Origin: Bacillota bacterium
Lineage (GTDB): Bacteria; Bacillota_A; Clostridia; Peptostreptococcales; Anaerovoracaceae
Reading direction: 5' to 3'
Assembly: GCA_017457585.1 (NCBI GenBank)
Contig: JAFTHD010000201.1
Coordinates: 1 to 20,399, forward strand
Length of the DNA stretch: 20,399 nt
Of this stretch, positions 1 through 8,121 are shown one piece after another. The notes beneath the pieces are model-generated. The model saw nothing but the letters and a program-made list of their open reading frames with translations. It had not been told where the DNA came from and did no database searches. Position 1 is the first letter of the stretch; the number at the start of each line of letters is the position of its first letter. The position numbers and the translations under genes were made by a program.

Positions 1-1137
1 AAGATGATGCTGGCTAAGGGCATCGATGTAGAAGACGCAAGAGACTACTGCCTCATGGGCTGCGTAGAACCGCAGAAGGCAGGAAGACTTTACCAGTGGA
101 CTTCAACATCATATACACAGTGGCCAATCGCAATCGAGCTTACACTCAACCATGGTGTACCTCTTTGGTACGGTAAGCAGGTTACTCCGGATCTTGGCGA
201 TCTGTGCAACTACAAGACATTTGAAGAATTCGATACAGCCGTTAAGGCTACAATCGCATACATCACCAAGTGGACCTCTGTTATGACAGTTATCTCACAG
301 AGAGTACACAAGGAACTGGCTCCAAAACCTCTCATGTCCATTATGTTTGAAGGTTGTATGGAAAAGGGTCGCGGAGTAGAATCCGGTGGTGCAATGTACA
401 ACTTCGGACCTGGTGTTGTATGGTCAGGTCTTGCAACATACGCTGACTCAATGGCAGCAATCAAGAAGCTGGTATTTGATGACAAGAAGTACACGCTGGA
501 TCAGCTGAACGAGGCTCTCAAGGCAGACTTCGTTGGATACGAGCAGATTCAGAAGGATTGTCTGGCTGCACCGAAGTATGGTAACGACGATGACTACGCA
601 GACTTCTTCTGTAACGACATCATCGACTTTACAGAACGTGAGCACAAGAAGTACAAGACATTGTACTCCAGACTGTCACACGGAACACTGTCAATTTCCA
701 ACAATACACCGTTTGGTCAGTTGACAGGTGCATCTGCTAACGGCCGTAAGGCATGGACTCCGCTCTCCGATGGTATTTCACCAACACAGGGTGCGGACTA
801 CAAGGGCCCTACAGCTATCATCAAGTCAGTTTCCAAGATGGCAAACGACAACATGAACATCGGTCTTGTACACAACTTCAAGCTGATGCCTGGTATCCTG
901 GATACTCCGGAAGGCGAACAGGGTATCATCACGCTGCTTAGAACAGCATGTATGTTCGGAAACGGCGAAATGCAGTTCAACTACGTTAACAACGAAGACA
1001 TGCTGGCTGCACAGAAGGATCCGGACAGCCACAGAGATTTGGTAGTACGAGTTGCAGGTTACTCCGCATTCTTCACAGAACTCTGTAAGGATGTACAGGA
1101 CGAAATCATCAGCCGTACAATGCTGACCAAGTTCTAA
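1..1137 (+). CDS. cutC: Choline trimethylamine-lyase (glycyl radical enzyme), C-terminal part; 5' end outside window
   Basis: CutC cleaves choline to trimethylamine and acetaldehyde inside a microcompartment. About 378 codons are visible, the C-terminal 45% of a protein that is usually about 850 residues. The catalytic cysteine and general base sit in MGCVEP (Cys codon 61-63, Glu codon 67-69). They are followed by the stretch [11 protein letters not shown], whose Thr and Tyr fall 13 and 17 residues after the Cys; from memory these correspond to choline-pocket residues Thr502 and Tyr506 of Desulfovibrio CutC. The glycyl radical site is in RVAGYSAFF (Gly codon 1057-1059), 25 residues before the C-terminus, the same distance as in characterised CutC. 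The CxEP motif is shared with glycerol and propanediol dehydratases, so the choline assignment rests on the pocket residues and on the cut-type neighbours. The reading frame is open from base 1; the N-terminal targeting region is not visible. Confidence 0.92.
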   Translation, partial: KMMLAKGIDVEDARDYCLMGCVEPQKAGRLYQWTSTSYTQWPIAIELTLNHGVPLWYGKQVTPDLGDLCNYKTFEEFDTAVKATIAYITKWTSVMTVISQRVHKELAPKPLMSIMFEGCMEKGRGVESGGAMYNFGPGVVWSGLATYADSMAAIKKLVFDDKKYTLDQLNEALKADFVGYEQIQKDCLAAPKYGNDDDYADFFCNDIIDFTEREHKKYKTLYSRLSHGTLSISNNTPFGQLTGASANGRKAWTPLSDGISPTQGADYKGPTAIIKSVSKMANDNMNIGLVHNFKLMPGILDTPEGEQGIITLLRTACMFGNGEMQFNYVNNEDMLAAQKDPDSHRDLVVRVAGYSAFFTELCKDVQDEIISRTMLTKF

Positions 1138-1186
1138 TAAACGATAATAACTTATAGTTGATTAACTACTTCAGGAGAAGCGCAAC

Positions 1187-2134
1187 ATGAGTGGTAAGAA
1201 TGGAGATGCGATCGAGCGAAGAGCGGTCATATTCGATATCCAAAAATACAATATGCATGACGGCCCCGGCGTAAGAACGCTTGTGTTCTTCAAAGGTTGC
1301 CCGTTAAGGTGCAAGTGGTGCGCTAATCCTGAAGGTATGCAGCGCAAAATTCAGGTTATGTTTAAAAAGGACGCCTGCGTATCATGCGGTGCCTGCGTTC
1401 CTGTTTGTCCTGTCGGCATCCATCAGATGGGTTCGGACGGACATTATATCGATCGCGGCATCAATTGCGTGGGATGTAACCAATGTCTGGACGCCTGCCT
1501 GTACAACGCACTGGAAATCTGCGGAGAGACCAAGACCATCTCTGAACTGATGGACATCGTCAGAGAAGACGCTGGTTTCTACAACGTATCCGGTGGAGGC
1601 GTAACCCTGGGCGGCGGTGAATGTACTGCACAGCCGGAGGCAGCTCTCTCGCTGCTGCAGGCGGCTAAACGGGAAGGAATCAATACGGCTATTGAAACAT
1701 GTGGCTACTGTAAGCAGGAGACCATTTTGAAACTGGCCGAATTCGTTGACCTGTTCCTGTTTGATGTCAAACATTTTAACTCAGACCGTCACAGTGAACT
1801 GACCGGAGTGCGCAATGAGACGATTCTTGACAATTTGAGCACCCTGCTGAAGAACCGTTACAACGTCAAGGTAAGGATGCCGATGCTCAAAGGAGTTAAT
1901 GATAGTCAGGAAGAGATCAGGAATACCATGGAATTCTTAACACCGTTTAAGGACATGAAGAATTTCAAGGGAATAGATTTGCTTCCATACCACAAGATGG
2001 GCGTAAACAAATACGCACAGCTTGATATGGAGTATGCAATCACGGATGAAGTGAAGCTTGGAGAAGAGGATCTCGACAGAATCGAAGGGTGGATCAAAGA
2101 GTACGATATACCCGTATCCGTGATCAGGCACTAA
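1187..2134 (+). CDS. cutD: Choline TMA-lyase activating enzyme (radical SAM glycyl radical activase)
   Basis: CutD uses S-adenosylmethionine and a reduced [4Fe-4S] cluster to install the glycyl radical on CutC. The 315-residue product has the radical-SAM CxxxCxxC motif at Cys38, Cys42 and Cys45 (GCPLRCKWC). An inserted bacterioferredoxin-like domain with two four-Cys clusters follows (Cys64/67/70/74 and Cys94/97/100/104), typical of activases of the CutD/glycerol dehydratase type. A GGGE-containing SAM-binding segment (SGGGVTLGGGECT) lies near residues 137-149. The gene starts 49 bp after cutC, with an AGGAGA ribosome binding site just ahead of the ATG. Its position directly behind cutC and its two-cluster layout make the assignment firm. 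Confidence 0.93.
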   Translation: MSGKNGDAIERRAVIFDIQKYNMHDGPGVRTLVFFKGCPLRCKWCANPEGMQRKIQVMFKKDACVSCGACVPVCPVGIHQMGSDGHYIDRGINCVGCNQCLDACLYNALEICGETKTISELMDIVREDAGFYNVSGGGVTLGGGECTAQPEAALSLLQAAKREGINTAIETCGYCKQETILKLAEFVDLFLFDVKHFNSDRHSELTGVRNETILDNLSTLLKNRYNVKVRMPMLKGVNDSQEEIRNTMEFLTPFKDMKNFKGIDLLPYHKMGVNKYAQLDMEYAITDEVKLGEEDLDRIEGWIKEYDIPVSVIRH

Positions 2135-2153
2135 AAGAGAACAGAAGGGTTAG

Positions 2154-2516
2154 ATGATGAGCTTTTTGGAAAAAGGGAATCAACAACTAAATCGTGTGAT
2201 CGAAGAATCAGTGCCTGGCAAGCAGGTGACGATAGCGCATGTTATCGCGGCACCTGTTGAGGACATTTATGAGCGTCTTGGAATCGATAATCTGGGAGCC
2301 ATTGGCATACTGACCCTGTCGCCTTATGAAACGGCGATCATTGCGGCAGATATAGCAACGAAGGCAGCCCAGGTGGAAATCGGATTTCTGGATCGTTTCA
2401 CCGGATCTGTCGTGATTGCAGGAGATGTTGACAGCGTTGAAACTGCGCTTTCAGCCGTCACACAGACCCTCCACGATCTGATGGACTTCACTACCGTTCA
2501 GGTGACTAAGACATGA
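2154..2516 (+). CDS. eutS: BMC shell protein, EutS/PduU type (circularly permuted hexamer)
   Basis: This is a shell hexamer subunit of 120 residues. It has the permuted BMC fold of EutS/PduU: an N-terminal strand segment (VPGKQVTIAHVIAAP), then GAIGILTLSPYETAIIAADIATKAAQVEIGFLDRFTGS, then the GDVDSVETAL helix. PduU and EutS carry a small beta-barrel plug on one face, which usually leaves a closed or metal-binding pore. Two adjacent ATG codons (2154 and 2157) follow an AGAAGGG ribosome binding site; 2157 has the more usual spacing, so the first Met may not be used. The stop codon overlaps the ATG of eutP in an ATGA junction, which implies translational coupling. Whether it is closer to EutS or PduU cannot be decided by eye. 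Confidence 0.87.
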   Translation: MMSFLEKGNQQLNRVIEESVPGKQVTIAHVIAAPVEDIYERLGIDNLGAIGILTLSPYETAIIAADIATKAAQVEIGFLDRFTGSVVIAGDVDSVETALSAVTQTLHDLMDFTTVQVTKT

Positions 2517-2965
2517 GAAGAAAAATCATGGTTATCGGTGCCGGCAGATCAGGGAAGACATCTCTGGTCAATGCCATTAACGATTATCACGGCCGCCTGA
2601 GAAAAACGCAGGATATGATATTCGGCAAGTACACCATCGACGTCCCTGGTTCGTACCTTGAGAACCCTTGGATGTACAAGCACCTCATATCTGCTGCACA
2701 AAACAATGCGGGACACATTCTGATTCTTGTGGATCAGAGCAATGTTACCGAAATATACTCTCCGGGGTTTGCCAAAGTGTTCCGGTGCCCGGTGACCGGC
2801 GTCATTATGAAAGCCGATCTCCATCCGGAAAACAGACGCATCTGTGAGAAACAGTTAAAAAACATCGGAGAGGAACCTCCTTATTTCCCCGTTAGTCTGA
2901 CGGAGAATAGGGGAATCGAAGAACTAAAGAATCATTTACGAGAGTTTATGATTGAAAGGGACTAA
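2513..2965 (+). CDS. eutP: EutP/PduV-like small GTPase-fold protein
   Basis: The 150-residue protein has a Ras-like P-loop fold. Walker A is GAGRSGKTS (residues 9-17), the G3-like motif is DVPGSY (43-48), and KAD (100-102) stands in for the NKxD base-recognition motif. EutP/PduV proteins are common in ethanolamine, propanediol and GRM operons. PduV has been linked to compartment positioning, and EutP has been reported to have acetate kinase activity in some species; neither role can be read from this sequence. It starts inside the stop codon of the preceding shell gene and ends 5 bp before the next start codon, so it sits in a tightly packed operon. Confidence 0.87.
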   Translation: MRRKIMVIGAGRSGKTSLVNAINDYHGRLRKTQDMIFGKYTIDVPGSYLENPWMYKHLISAAQNNAGHILILVDQSNVTEIYSPGFAKVFRCPVTGVIMKADLHPENRRICEKQLKNIGEEPPYFPVSLTENRGIEELKNHLREFMIERD

Positions 2966-2970
2966 GATCA

Positions 2971-3648
2971 ATGAGATATATTACTGAAGAAGATTTAAGA
3001 ACGATCTACAAGGTCAAACCGTTTACCAGTTACGAGATCGAAACGGGTACACGACTTACACCTGGTGCCAGACAGTTCCTGCAGGATCGTCATATCGCCG
3101 TATATTCGGCAGATGGAACGGCGATGCATGAGGGCGATGGCGTAGTGGTAGGTCAGTACAATCGTAATCGTTCAAACGGGAACGGAACACCGGATCTTCT
3201 GAACAAGAAACGTCTGGAAGCAGCCATAAGATCGACAGGCGCGTTGTTTTTAAAGACGGCGAGCGATCTTCTGGACAGAGATCCTGTACTGGCGCAGAAA
3301 GTACTGGCACTCGGCGACAACTTCAATGACATCAGTAAGATGTCAGAGGAGGGACGCAGTTTCCCGGCTCTTTCATGTACGCCTTGCTCAGGGATTAACG
3401 ACGGGAATTTTTCCTGTGAGACAGGTGACTGCTTTGCGATCACAAGCTTTCATATTCAGATGGCGAAGGGAAGAGAGATTTTGCTTTTGCATGAGCTCAG
3501 GTGCAGCCTCTACGAGTTCCTCGTAGTTCTCATGGAGACCCACTGCACCAATAAGGAAATACCTGAGCGTGTAAATCAAATCATTAACCAGCTTCACCAG
3601 ATGATATGTATAGCGTTCGGAGGGGATGGATGTCAGAGAAAAGCTTAA
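2971..3648 (+). CDS. eutT: EutT-like cobalamin adenosyltransferase-family protein
   Basis: The 225-residue product begins with the ITEEDLRTIYKVKPFTSYEI and LTPGARQFLQDR segments seen at the start of EutT, and in weaker form in EutQ. It continues with a helical adenosyltransferase-like domain (about residues 85-220). A cysteine cluster lies between them: Cys136, Cys139, Cys149 and Cys154 (CTPC then nine residues, then CETGDC). Classical EutT uses an HX11CCX2C metal site to make adenosylcobalamin; that exact motif is not seen here, so metal binding may differ. The oddity is context: CutC is a radical enzyme that needs no B12. It may be a repurposed scaffold or cofactor protein. It overlaps the start of eutJ by 19 bases. 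Family membership is reasonably sure; enzymatic activity is not. Confidence 0.72.
   Translation: MRYITEEDLRTIYKVKPFTSYEIETGTRLTPGARQFLQDRHIAVYSADGTAMHEGDGVVVGQYNRNRSNGNGTPDLLNKKRLEAAIRSTGALFLKTASDLLDRDPVLAQKVLALGDNFNDISKMSEEGRSFPALSCTPCSGINDGNFSCETGDCFAITSFHIQMAKGREILLLHELRCSLYEFLVVLMETHCTNKEIPERVNQIINQLHQMICIAFGGDGCQRKA
3619..3623 (+). promoter_or_regulatory. Ribosome binding site that decides the eutJ start
   Basis: GGAGG lies 6 bases before the ATG at 3630. The upstream in-frame ATG at 3606 has no such site, so 3630 is preferred. Confidence 0.6.
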
Positions 3649-4484
3649 ATTTTGATTACTGTGACCAGCTGGTTGAAAAGTTCGAGTACGTAGTAGATCA
3701 TCCGAAAAAATCCAAAAAGAAAGACCCGATTTATTATACAGGTGTCGATCTCGGTACTGCATGCGTCGTAGTAGTAGTACTGGATGAGGATTTCGAACCG
3801 GTTGCCGGAGCGTATAAATACGCGAGTGTTGTGCGAGACGGCATGGTTGTCGATTATGTCGGAGCGATTCACATCGTAAGAGAAATGAAAGAAAAGCTGG
3901 AAGAGGCGCTCGGTGTAGACGAACTGATCTATGCGGCGGCAGCAATCCCACCGGGAACGGAGAACGTTGACGGTGGAGCCGTTGCAAACGTTGTCCGCGG
4001 AGCAGGATTTGAAGTCAGCAACGTGCTCGATGAGCCGACAGCTGCCAATCAGGTCCTTAAGCTGAAGGACGGAGCAGTCGTAGACATCGGCGGAGGTACC
4101 ACTGGAATCTCCATCATCGAGAACGGCGAAGTCGTATACATCGATGATGAGCCGACCGGAGGAACACATTTCTCTCTCGTACTTGCCGGTGCTTATAAGA
4201 TTCCTTTCGAAGAAGCTGAACTCTATAAGCGTGACGAGAAGAATCACAGAGAGATATTCCCAGTAATGGGACCGGTGATTGACAAGTGTGCCACCATCAT
4301 CAGAAGGCAAATCGAAGGCAGGAACGTAGATTCCATCTGTCTGGTAGGAGGAACCTCCTGTCTGACGGGTATCGAAACGGCCCTCGAAAAAAGGCTGGGA
4401 ATTCCGGTTTACAAGCCTAAGAATCCGATGTTCGTGACACCGCTCGGCATAGCGCTCAGCTGCAAACAGGAAGAAATGTATTGA
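3630..4484 (+). CDS. eutJ: EutJ-like actin/Hsp70-fold ATPase (chaperone-like)
   Basis: EutJ is a chaperone-like protein of microcompartment operons; its substrate is unknown. With the start at 3630 the product is 284 residues, the usual family length. It shows the actin-fold ATPase motifs in order: phosphate-1 loop GVDLGTAC (residues 38-45), phosphate-2 segment VVDIGGGTTGIS preceded by DEPTAANQ, and adenosine loop LVGGTSCLTGIE near the C-terminus. It lacks the peptide-binding domain of DnaK. The start overlaps the end of the EutT-like gene by 19 bases. The longer start at 3606 would add eight residues (MYSVRRGW) without a ribosome binding site. The call is secure as a EutJ homologue. Confidence 0.88.
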   Translation: MSEKSLNFDYCDQLVEKFEYVVDHPKKSKKKDPIYYTGVDLGTACVVVVVLDEDFEPVAGAYKYASVVRDGMVVDYVGAIHIVREMKEKLEEALGVDELIYAAAAIPPGTENVDGGAVANVVRGAGFEVSNVLDEPTAANQVLKLKDGAVVDIGGGTTGISIIENGEVVYIDDEPTGGTHFSLVLAGAYKIPFEEAELYKRDEKNHREIFPVMGPVIDKCATIIRRQIEGRNVDSICLVGGTSCLTGIETALEKRLGIPVYKPKNPMFVTPLGIALSCKQEEMY

Positions 4485-4502
4485 TAAGCAGAAAGGAGCG
4501 CC

Positions 4503-4811
4503 ATGGATTTCAGGATTATTAAGACGCCGTCACAAGGAACGATTGATATCCTGATGCATCGAAAGAGCTCCCCGAGGGACACCAAGCCCGAAAACATCGA
4601 CGCAGTAGGACTGGTACAGGGGAAGCTGATTGAAATGGTCGTTGCTTCGGATATCGCCGAGAAAACAGTCGGCGTTACAGTTGAGGATATTCGCGGCAGT
4701 TGTCCGCAGAATATGATTATGTTAGCTATATTTGGAGATACCGCATCCGTTGAGGCCGCCATCAAGGCGATACAGGACGATGCGAGAGAACGACGAAAGG
4801 AGGGTGTATAG
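4503..4811 (+). CDS. Non-canonical BMC-domain shell protein
   Basis: The 102-residue product has a BMC-like core at about residues 32-92. It contains AVGLVQGKLIEMVVASDIAEK, then a strand-turn segment ending RGSCPQNMIMLAIFGD, then the TASVEAAIKAI helix. About 30 residues precede the core (MDFRIIKTPSQGTIDIL onward), and the C-terminus is short and charged. The pore loop differs strongly from the usual KIGSG type, with RGSCPQN in its place, and the usual HVIPRPH end strand is missing. It may form a minor hexamer with a different pore or serve as an adaptor. It lies 18 bp after eutJ and 2 bp before eutN, in the part of the operon that holds minor shell components. I am fairly sure of the BMC fold and do not assign a subtype. 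Confidence 0.72.
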   Translation: MDFRIIKTPSQGTIDILMHRKSSPRDTKPENIDAVGLVQGKLIEMVVASDIAEKTVGVTVEDIRGSCPQNMIMLAIFGDTASVEAAIKAIQDDARERRKEGV

Positions 4812-4813
4812 AG

Positions 4814-5074
4814 ATGCTTACAGCAAAAGTTGTAGACAACATCTGGTCGACGCGAAAGACAGATCTGCTGAACGGATTCAAGCTTATGCTCGTTGAAGTA
4901 ATCGGCGGTAAAGACGAAGGTCTGAGAGTCGTTGCGGCGGATAATGTTGGTGCCGGAGTTGGCGAGCGTGTTCTTGTCACTCTTGGTTCGTCAGCAAGAA
5001 GGATGGTCGGTGAAGATTCGATTCCTGTAGATGCAGCAATCGTTGGTATCATCGATGAGGATTGCGAGTTTTAA
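4814..5074 (+). CDS. eutN: EutN/CcmL-type pentameric shell vertex protein (BMC-P)
   Basis: The 86-residue product is the right size for a BMC vertex protein that caps the corners of the icosahedral shell as a pentamer. It begins MLTAKVVDNIWSTRK, as EutN/GrpN proteins do, followed by a beta-rich OB-like core (KLMLVEVIGG, GLRVVAADNVGAGVGERVLVTLGSSAR) and ends DAAIVGIIDE. An AAGGAGGGT ribosome binding site overlaps the end of the preceding gene, and only two bases separate the two, so they are probably translated together. It is the only vertex protein in the window. Confidence 0.93.
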   Translation: MLTAKVVDNIWSTRKTDLLNGFKLMLVEVIGGKDEGLRVVAADNVGAGVGERVLVTLGSSARRMVGEDSIPVDAAIVGIIDEDCEF

Positions 5075-5091
5075 AGGTTGGAGAGTGAAAG

Positions 5092-6423
5092 ATGAGTTTG
5101 CTTGATCAGGTTAGAGACGCTGGGATCATTGGAGCCGGAGGAGCCGGATTCCCGACCCACGTTAAACTGAACGCAGAGGCGGATTACATCCTCCTGAATG
5201 GTGCGGAGTGCGAACCGCTTCTCCGTGTGGACCAGCAGATCATGGCGATGTTTCCTGAGGAGATCATTCGCGGTTTTGAAATGGCAGGTCGCCAGGTCAA
5301 AGCCGGTAAAGCCATTATTGGAATCAAGGGTAAGCATGGAGACGTCATCCAGATTCTGGAGGACACCATATCAAGACTCGGTCTTGGGGACTATGTATCC
5401 GTAGGGATTCTGCCAGATATTTATCCGGCAGGAGACGAACAGGTGCTGGTTTATGAACTTACCGGCAGAACTGTTCCGGAGACAGGCATTCCGATCATGT
5501 GCGGTTGTGTCGTAATGAACGCAGAGACTGCTCTGAATGTATATCTCGCATCTCAGGGGAAACCGGTGACGGAAACCTGGGTAACACTTGCCGGAGACAT
5601 TCCGGAGAGAAAAACATTCAAGGTACCTGTAGGAACGCCTGTTATGGATGTGCTGAAACAGTCAGGAATCAGTGATTTCTCGGATTATGAGATCATTGAC
5701 GGTGGCCCGATGATGGGACCGCTCCTTGCTGACAGAGAAGGTTCAGTCGTAAAGAAGAATAAGGGTTACGTGATTCTGAAAAAGAGTCACCCTCTGATTC
5801 AGAAGAAATCATGTACACTGGATCAGGCACGCAAGGTGAACAGGGCAACCTGTGAACAGTGCCGCATGTGTACAGACCTTTGTCCGAGGTTCCTCATAGG
5901 ACATGATATGGAACCTCATAAGACAATGAGGATAACAAATTACGGGCTGGAGGATATTGAAGGCAAAACGATGGCACAGCTTTGCTGCCAGTGCAACCTT
6001 TGTGAATACTTCTCCTGTCCGGCAAATCTGCATCCGCGCTTGAACAATCTGCGTCTGCGTAACGAAATGATGGCAGAGAAGATTAAATATCAGCCGGATA
6101 AAGAAAAGAAATATGAGGCGCGCAAGTCGAGATCATTCAGGCTTGTTCCAAGCAAGCGTCTGATCGCAAGACTGGGGCTGAAGGCCTTTGATAAGCCGGC
6201 TCCGGTAACGACACAGACAGTTGAGACTGCAGAGGTAAAGATCCCTCTCAGCCAGCATGTTGGCGCACCTTGCACACCGCTTGTAAGAGCGGGAGACATG
6301 GTAAATGTAGGACAGATGATCGGACAGATTCCGGAAAAGGCACTGGGTGCACCGATTCATGCCAGCATTCCGGGACAGGTCACAGAAGTTACAGATAAGT
6401 ATATTGCCATAAGGAGGGTATGA
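5092..6423 (+). CDS. pduS: PduS-like RnfC-family iron-sulfur flavoprotein (microcompartment NADH/electron-transfer protein)
   Basis: PduS-type proteins oxidise NADH or pass electrons across the shell, helping to recycle NAD+ used by the lumenal aldehyde dehydrogenase. The 443-residue product opens with the RnfC-like NADH/FMN-binding segment (GIIGAGGAGFPTHVKL, then YILLNGAECEPLL), followed by an SLBB-like region. Two four-Cys ferredoxin clusters come next, at Cys254/257/260/264 and Cys298 or 299/301/304/309. The C-terminal part (about residues 375-443) resembles the lipoyl-like RnfC extension (PLSQHVGAPCTPLV, VNVGQMIGQIPE). It lies directly before pduT, its known shell partner, with a one-base-overlap type junction (ATGA). 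Confidence 0.9.
   Translation: MSLLDQVRDAGIIGAGGAGFPTHVKLNAEADYILLNGAECEPLLRVDQQIMAMFPEEIIRGFEMAGRQVKAGKAIIGIKGKHGDVIQILEDTISRLGLGDYVSVGILPDIYPAGDEQVLVYELTGRTVPETGIPIMCGCVVMNAETALNVYLASQGKPVTETWVTLAGDIPERKTFKVPVGTPVMDVLKQSGISDFSDYEIIDGGPMMGPLLADREGSVVKKNKGYVILKKSHPLIQKKSCTLDQARKVNRATCEQCRMCTDLCPRFLIGHDMEPHKTMRITNYGLEDIEGKTMAQLCCQCNLCEYFSCPANLHPRLNNLRLRNEMMAEKIKYQPDKEKKYEARKSRSFRLVPSKRLIARLGLKAFDKPAPVTTQTVETAEVKIPLSQHVGAPCTPLVRAGDMVNVGQMIGQIPEKALGAPIHASIPGQVTEVTDKYIAIRRV
6411..6417 (+). promoter_or_regulatory. Ribosome binding site that decides the pduT start
   Basis: AAGGAGG lies inside the last codons of pduS. It is only 2 bases from the ATG at 6420 but 8 bases from the in-frame ATG at 6426, so the latter is the likelier start. 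Confidence 0.6.
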
Positions 6424-6425
6424 AA

Positions 6426-6974
6426 ATGCGAAGAGCGATAGGAATGGTTGAATTTACCAGCATTGCCCGGGGCATCTACGTAGCGGACCAGATGGTTAAG
6501 GTTTCAGAAGTTGAAATCGTATCCTCTACCACTTCCTGCCCAGGCAAGTACATTACGATCGTAACAGGAGATGTGGCTGCGGTCGAAACATCAGTCAGAC
6601 TTGGAGAAGAGCTTGCAGAAGAATTCTATGTTGACTCCATCGTGATCCCGAATGTAAGTGATTCAGTATTTCCTGCAATCACATGTGCAACGATGCCGGA
6701 TCATATGGAAGCAGTAGGAATTATGGAATCCTTCTCGCTGGCATCCATGATTATCGCTGCCGATGAATGTCTTAAGGCAGGCGAGGTTGAAGCCATTGAG
6801 CTTCGTCTCGGCAACGGTATCGGCGGCAAGGCATACTTCACATTCACAGGTGAGGTTGCCGCAGTGCAGTCAGGCGCAGACGCCGGAGTGGCGATTGCAA
6901 AGGAAAAAGGACTGCTTGTCAATGTTGAGGTGATTCCGTCACCTTCAGATAGATTGATTGAATCATTATTGTAG
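6426..6974 (+). CDS. pduT: PduT-type tandem BMC shell protein with [4Fe-4S] pore cysteine
   Basis: This is a trimeric tandem-BMC shell protein of 182 residues with two BMC domains (about 1-88 and 95-182). The first carries SCPGKYITIVTGDVAAVETSV. With the start at 6426 the cysteine falls at residue 38, the position that binds the pore [4Fe-4S] cluster in Citrobacter PduT, which supports that start. The second domain reads AVGIMESFSLASMIIAADECLKAGEV and GKAYFTFTGEVAAVQSGADAG. Together with PduS it probably carries electrons across the shell. The alternative ATG at 6420 overlaps the pduS stop codon. The assignment is firm. Confidence 0.9.
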   Translation: MRRAIGMVEFTSIARGIYVADQMVKVSEVEIVSSTTSCPGKYITIVTGDVAAVETSVRLGEELAEEFYVDSIVIPNVSDSVFPAITCATMPDHMEAVGIMESFSLASMIIAADECLKAGEVEAIELRLGNGIGGKAYFTFTGEVAAVQSGADAGVAIAKEKGLLVNVEVIPSPSDRLIESLL

Positions 6975-7017
6975 GCCAAGAAATCAATAGGTTATTGATG
7001 AAAGGATGTGAAAACTG

Positions 7018-7725
7018 ATGAAAACCTTACTCACGGAGAAGAGCATCAGGGAAATCATCGCTCAGGGTCGCACATCGGTATGTATCGATGAGAACACGAT
7101 TGTGACTCCGGCAGCACGTGACGCAATTAAGGCAAATGGTCTTGAAATAGTAGATCATGCAATTGCGGCTGATCCGGTAACAACAATCTCCGCTTCTGTA
7201 CCTGCACCGGCAGCTCCAGCAGCCGCAGCGGCACCTGCCGCACCTGCTGCACAGCCATGCGGAGAAGCACTGAGCAGTGAGATGATTTACAATGCTCTGA
7301 AGAAGATGACGGAACAGGGACTCCTGAACGGATGCTTCGAGAACCTGACCTCCGCATCAGCAGCCGCTCCGTACAATGCAGAGAACGCCAACGGATTTAA
7401 GCTTGTACGCGGCAGCGGAATCAAAATGGAAGTTCTGGAACTGGAAAACCCTGCAGACAACGGCAAGGTTCAGTATCAGGAACTGATCGGCGCTGATGTA
7501 GACAGCGCAATGAACGCCGGATTTATGACGGTAGATCAGTGCACGTTCAACTGGGATGTTGAACCACAGGAGATCTACTACGTTGTAGAAGGTAACATGA
7601 CTGTTACAGTAGACGGCGTACCACACACGGCATACCCAGGGGACTGCCTCTTCATTCAGAAGGGTTCCAAGGTTGTATTCAGCAGTGGCAATACCAGAGC
7701 GAAAGTATTCTACTGCACATATTGA
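7018..7725 (+). CDS. eutQ: EutQ-like cupin protein (acetate kinase family in microcompartments)
   Basis: The 235-residue product has three parts. The N-terminal segment (about 1-50, with TPAARDAIKANGLEI) resembles that of EutT/EutQ. An Ala/Pro-rich flexible linker (about 60-82) follows. The C-terminal cupin (about 125-235) includes DQCTFNWDVEPQEIYYVVEGNMTVTVDG and the PGDCLFIQKGS turn. EutQ of Salmonella has been shown to have acetate kinase activity, so this protein could convert acetyl-phosphate from PduL to acetate and ATP, or act in assembly. The gene lies 43 bp after pduT with an AAAGGATGTG ribosome binding site. Family assignment is strong; activity is inferred. Confidence 0.85.
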   Translation: MKTLLTEKSIREIIAQGRTSVCIDENTIVTPAARDAIKANGLEIVDHAIAADPVTTISASVPAPAAPAAAAAPAAPAAQPCGEALSSEMIYNALKKMTEQGLLNGCFENLTSASAAAPYNAENANGFKLVRGSGIKMEVLELENPADNGKVQYQELIGADVDSAMNAGFMTVDQCTFNWDVEPQEIYYVVEGNMTVTVDGVPHTAYPGDCLFIQKGSKVVFSSGNTRAKVFYCTY

Positions 7726-7774
7726 TCGTTACTAAACAAAATAAAAGTAATTCTATAGCAAAGGAGAATTCAAA

Positions 7775-8080
7775 ATGAAAGCACTTGGATTTATTGAAAC
7801 TAAGGGTCTTGTACCTGCAATTGAAAGCGCCGACGCTATGCTGAAGGCAGCAGAGGTTACTCTCGTTGAGAGAACATTCGTTAAGGGCGGTCTGGTAACG
7901 ATCACCATCGCAGGTGACGTTGCTGCTTGTAAGGCATCCGTAGATGCTGCAGCAGCCGCTGTTACAAGAATGGGTGGAGAAATTGTTTCAACACACGTTA
8001 TTCCTCGTCCACATGAAACTCTGGATGGTCTTATCGTCAAGCATGTCAAAGAAGACGGCGAAGACGAGGAGGATGATTAG
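7775..8080 (+). CDS. BMC-H hexameric shell protein with short acidic tail (possibly truncated by a frameshift)
   Basis: This is a canonical BMC-H protein: MKALGFIETKGLVPAIESADAM at the N-terminus, a pore loop TFVKGGLV in place of the usual KIGSG, then [14 protein letters not shown] and the STHVIPRPH end strand. After this core it continues into an acidic stretch (EDGEDEEDD) and stops at TAG 8078-8080, giving 101 residues. The next frame carries on with the same Asp/Glu/Pro-rich character from base 8077, without a start codon near the junction. The natural product may therefore be a shell protein of about 230 residues with a C-terminal domain. A good ribosome binding site (AAAGGAGA) precedes the ATG. 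Confidence 0.88.
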   Translation: MKALGFIETKGLVPAIESADAMLKAAEVTLVERTFVKGGLVTITIAGDVAACKASVDAAAAAVTRMGGEIVSTHVIPRPHETLDGLIVKHVKEDGEDEEDD

Positions 8081-8121
8081 GCGACTCGCCTGATCCGGAA
8101 GATACACCACCTGAACCAACG

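Noticed and set aside
8060..8085. Classical programmed -1 frameshift site
   Set aside because: No X XXY YYZ slippery heptamer exists before the stop, and the shifted frame is closed by TGA at 8074-8076, so slippage would have to occur at the last sense codon. An indel explains the data more simply.
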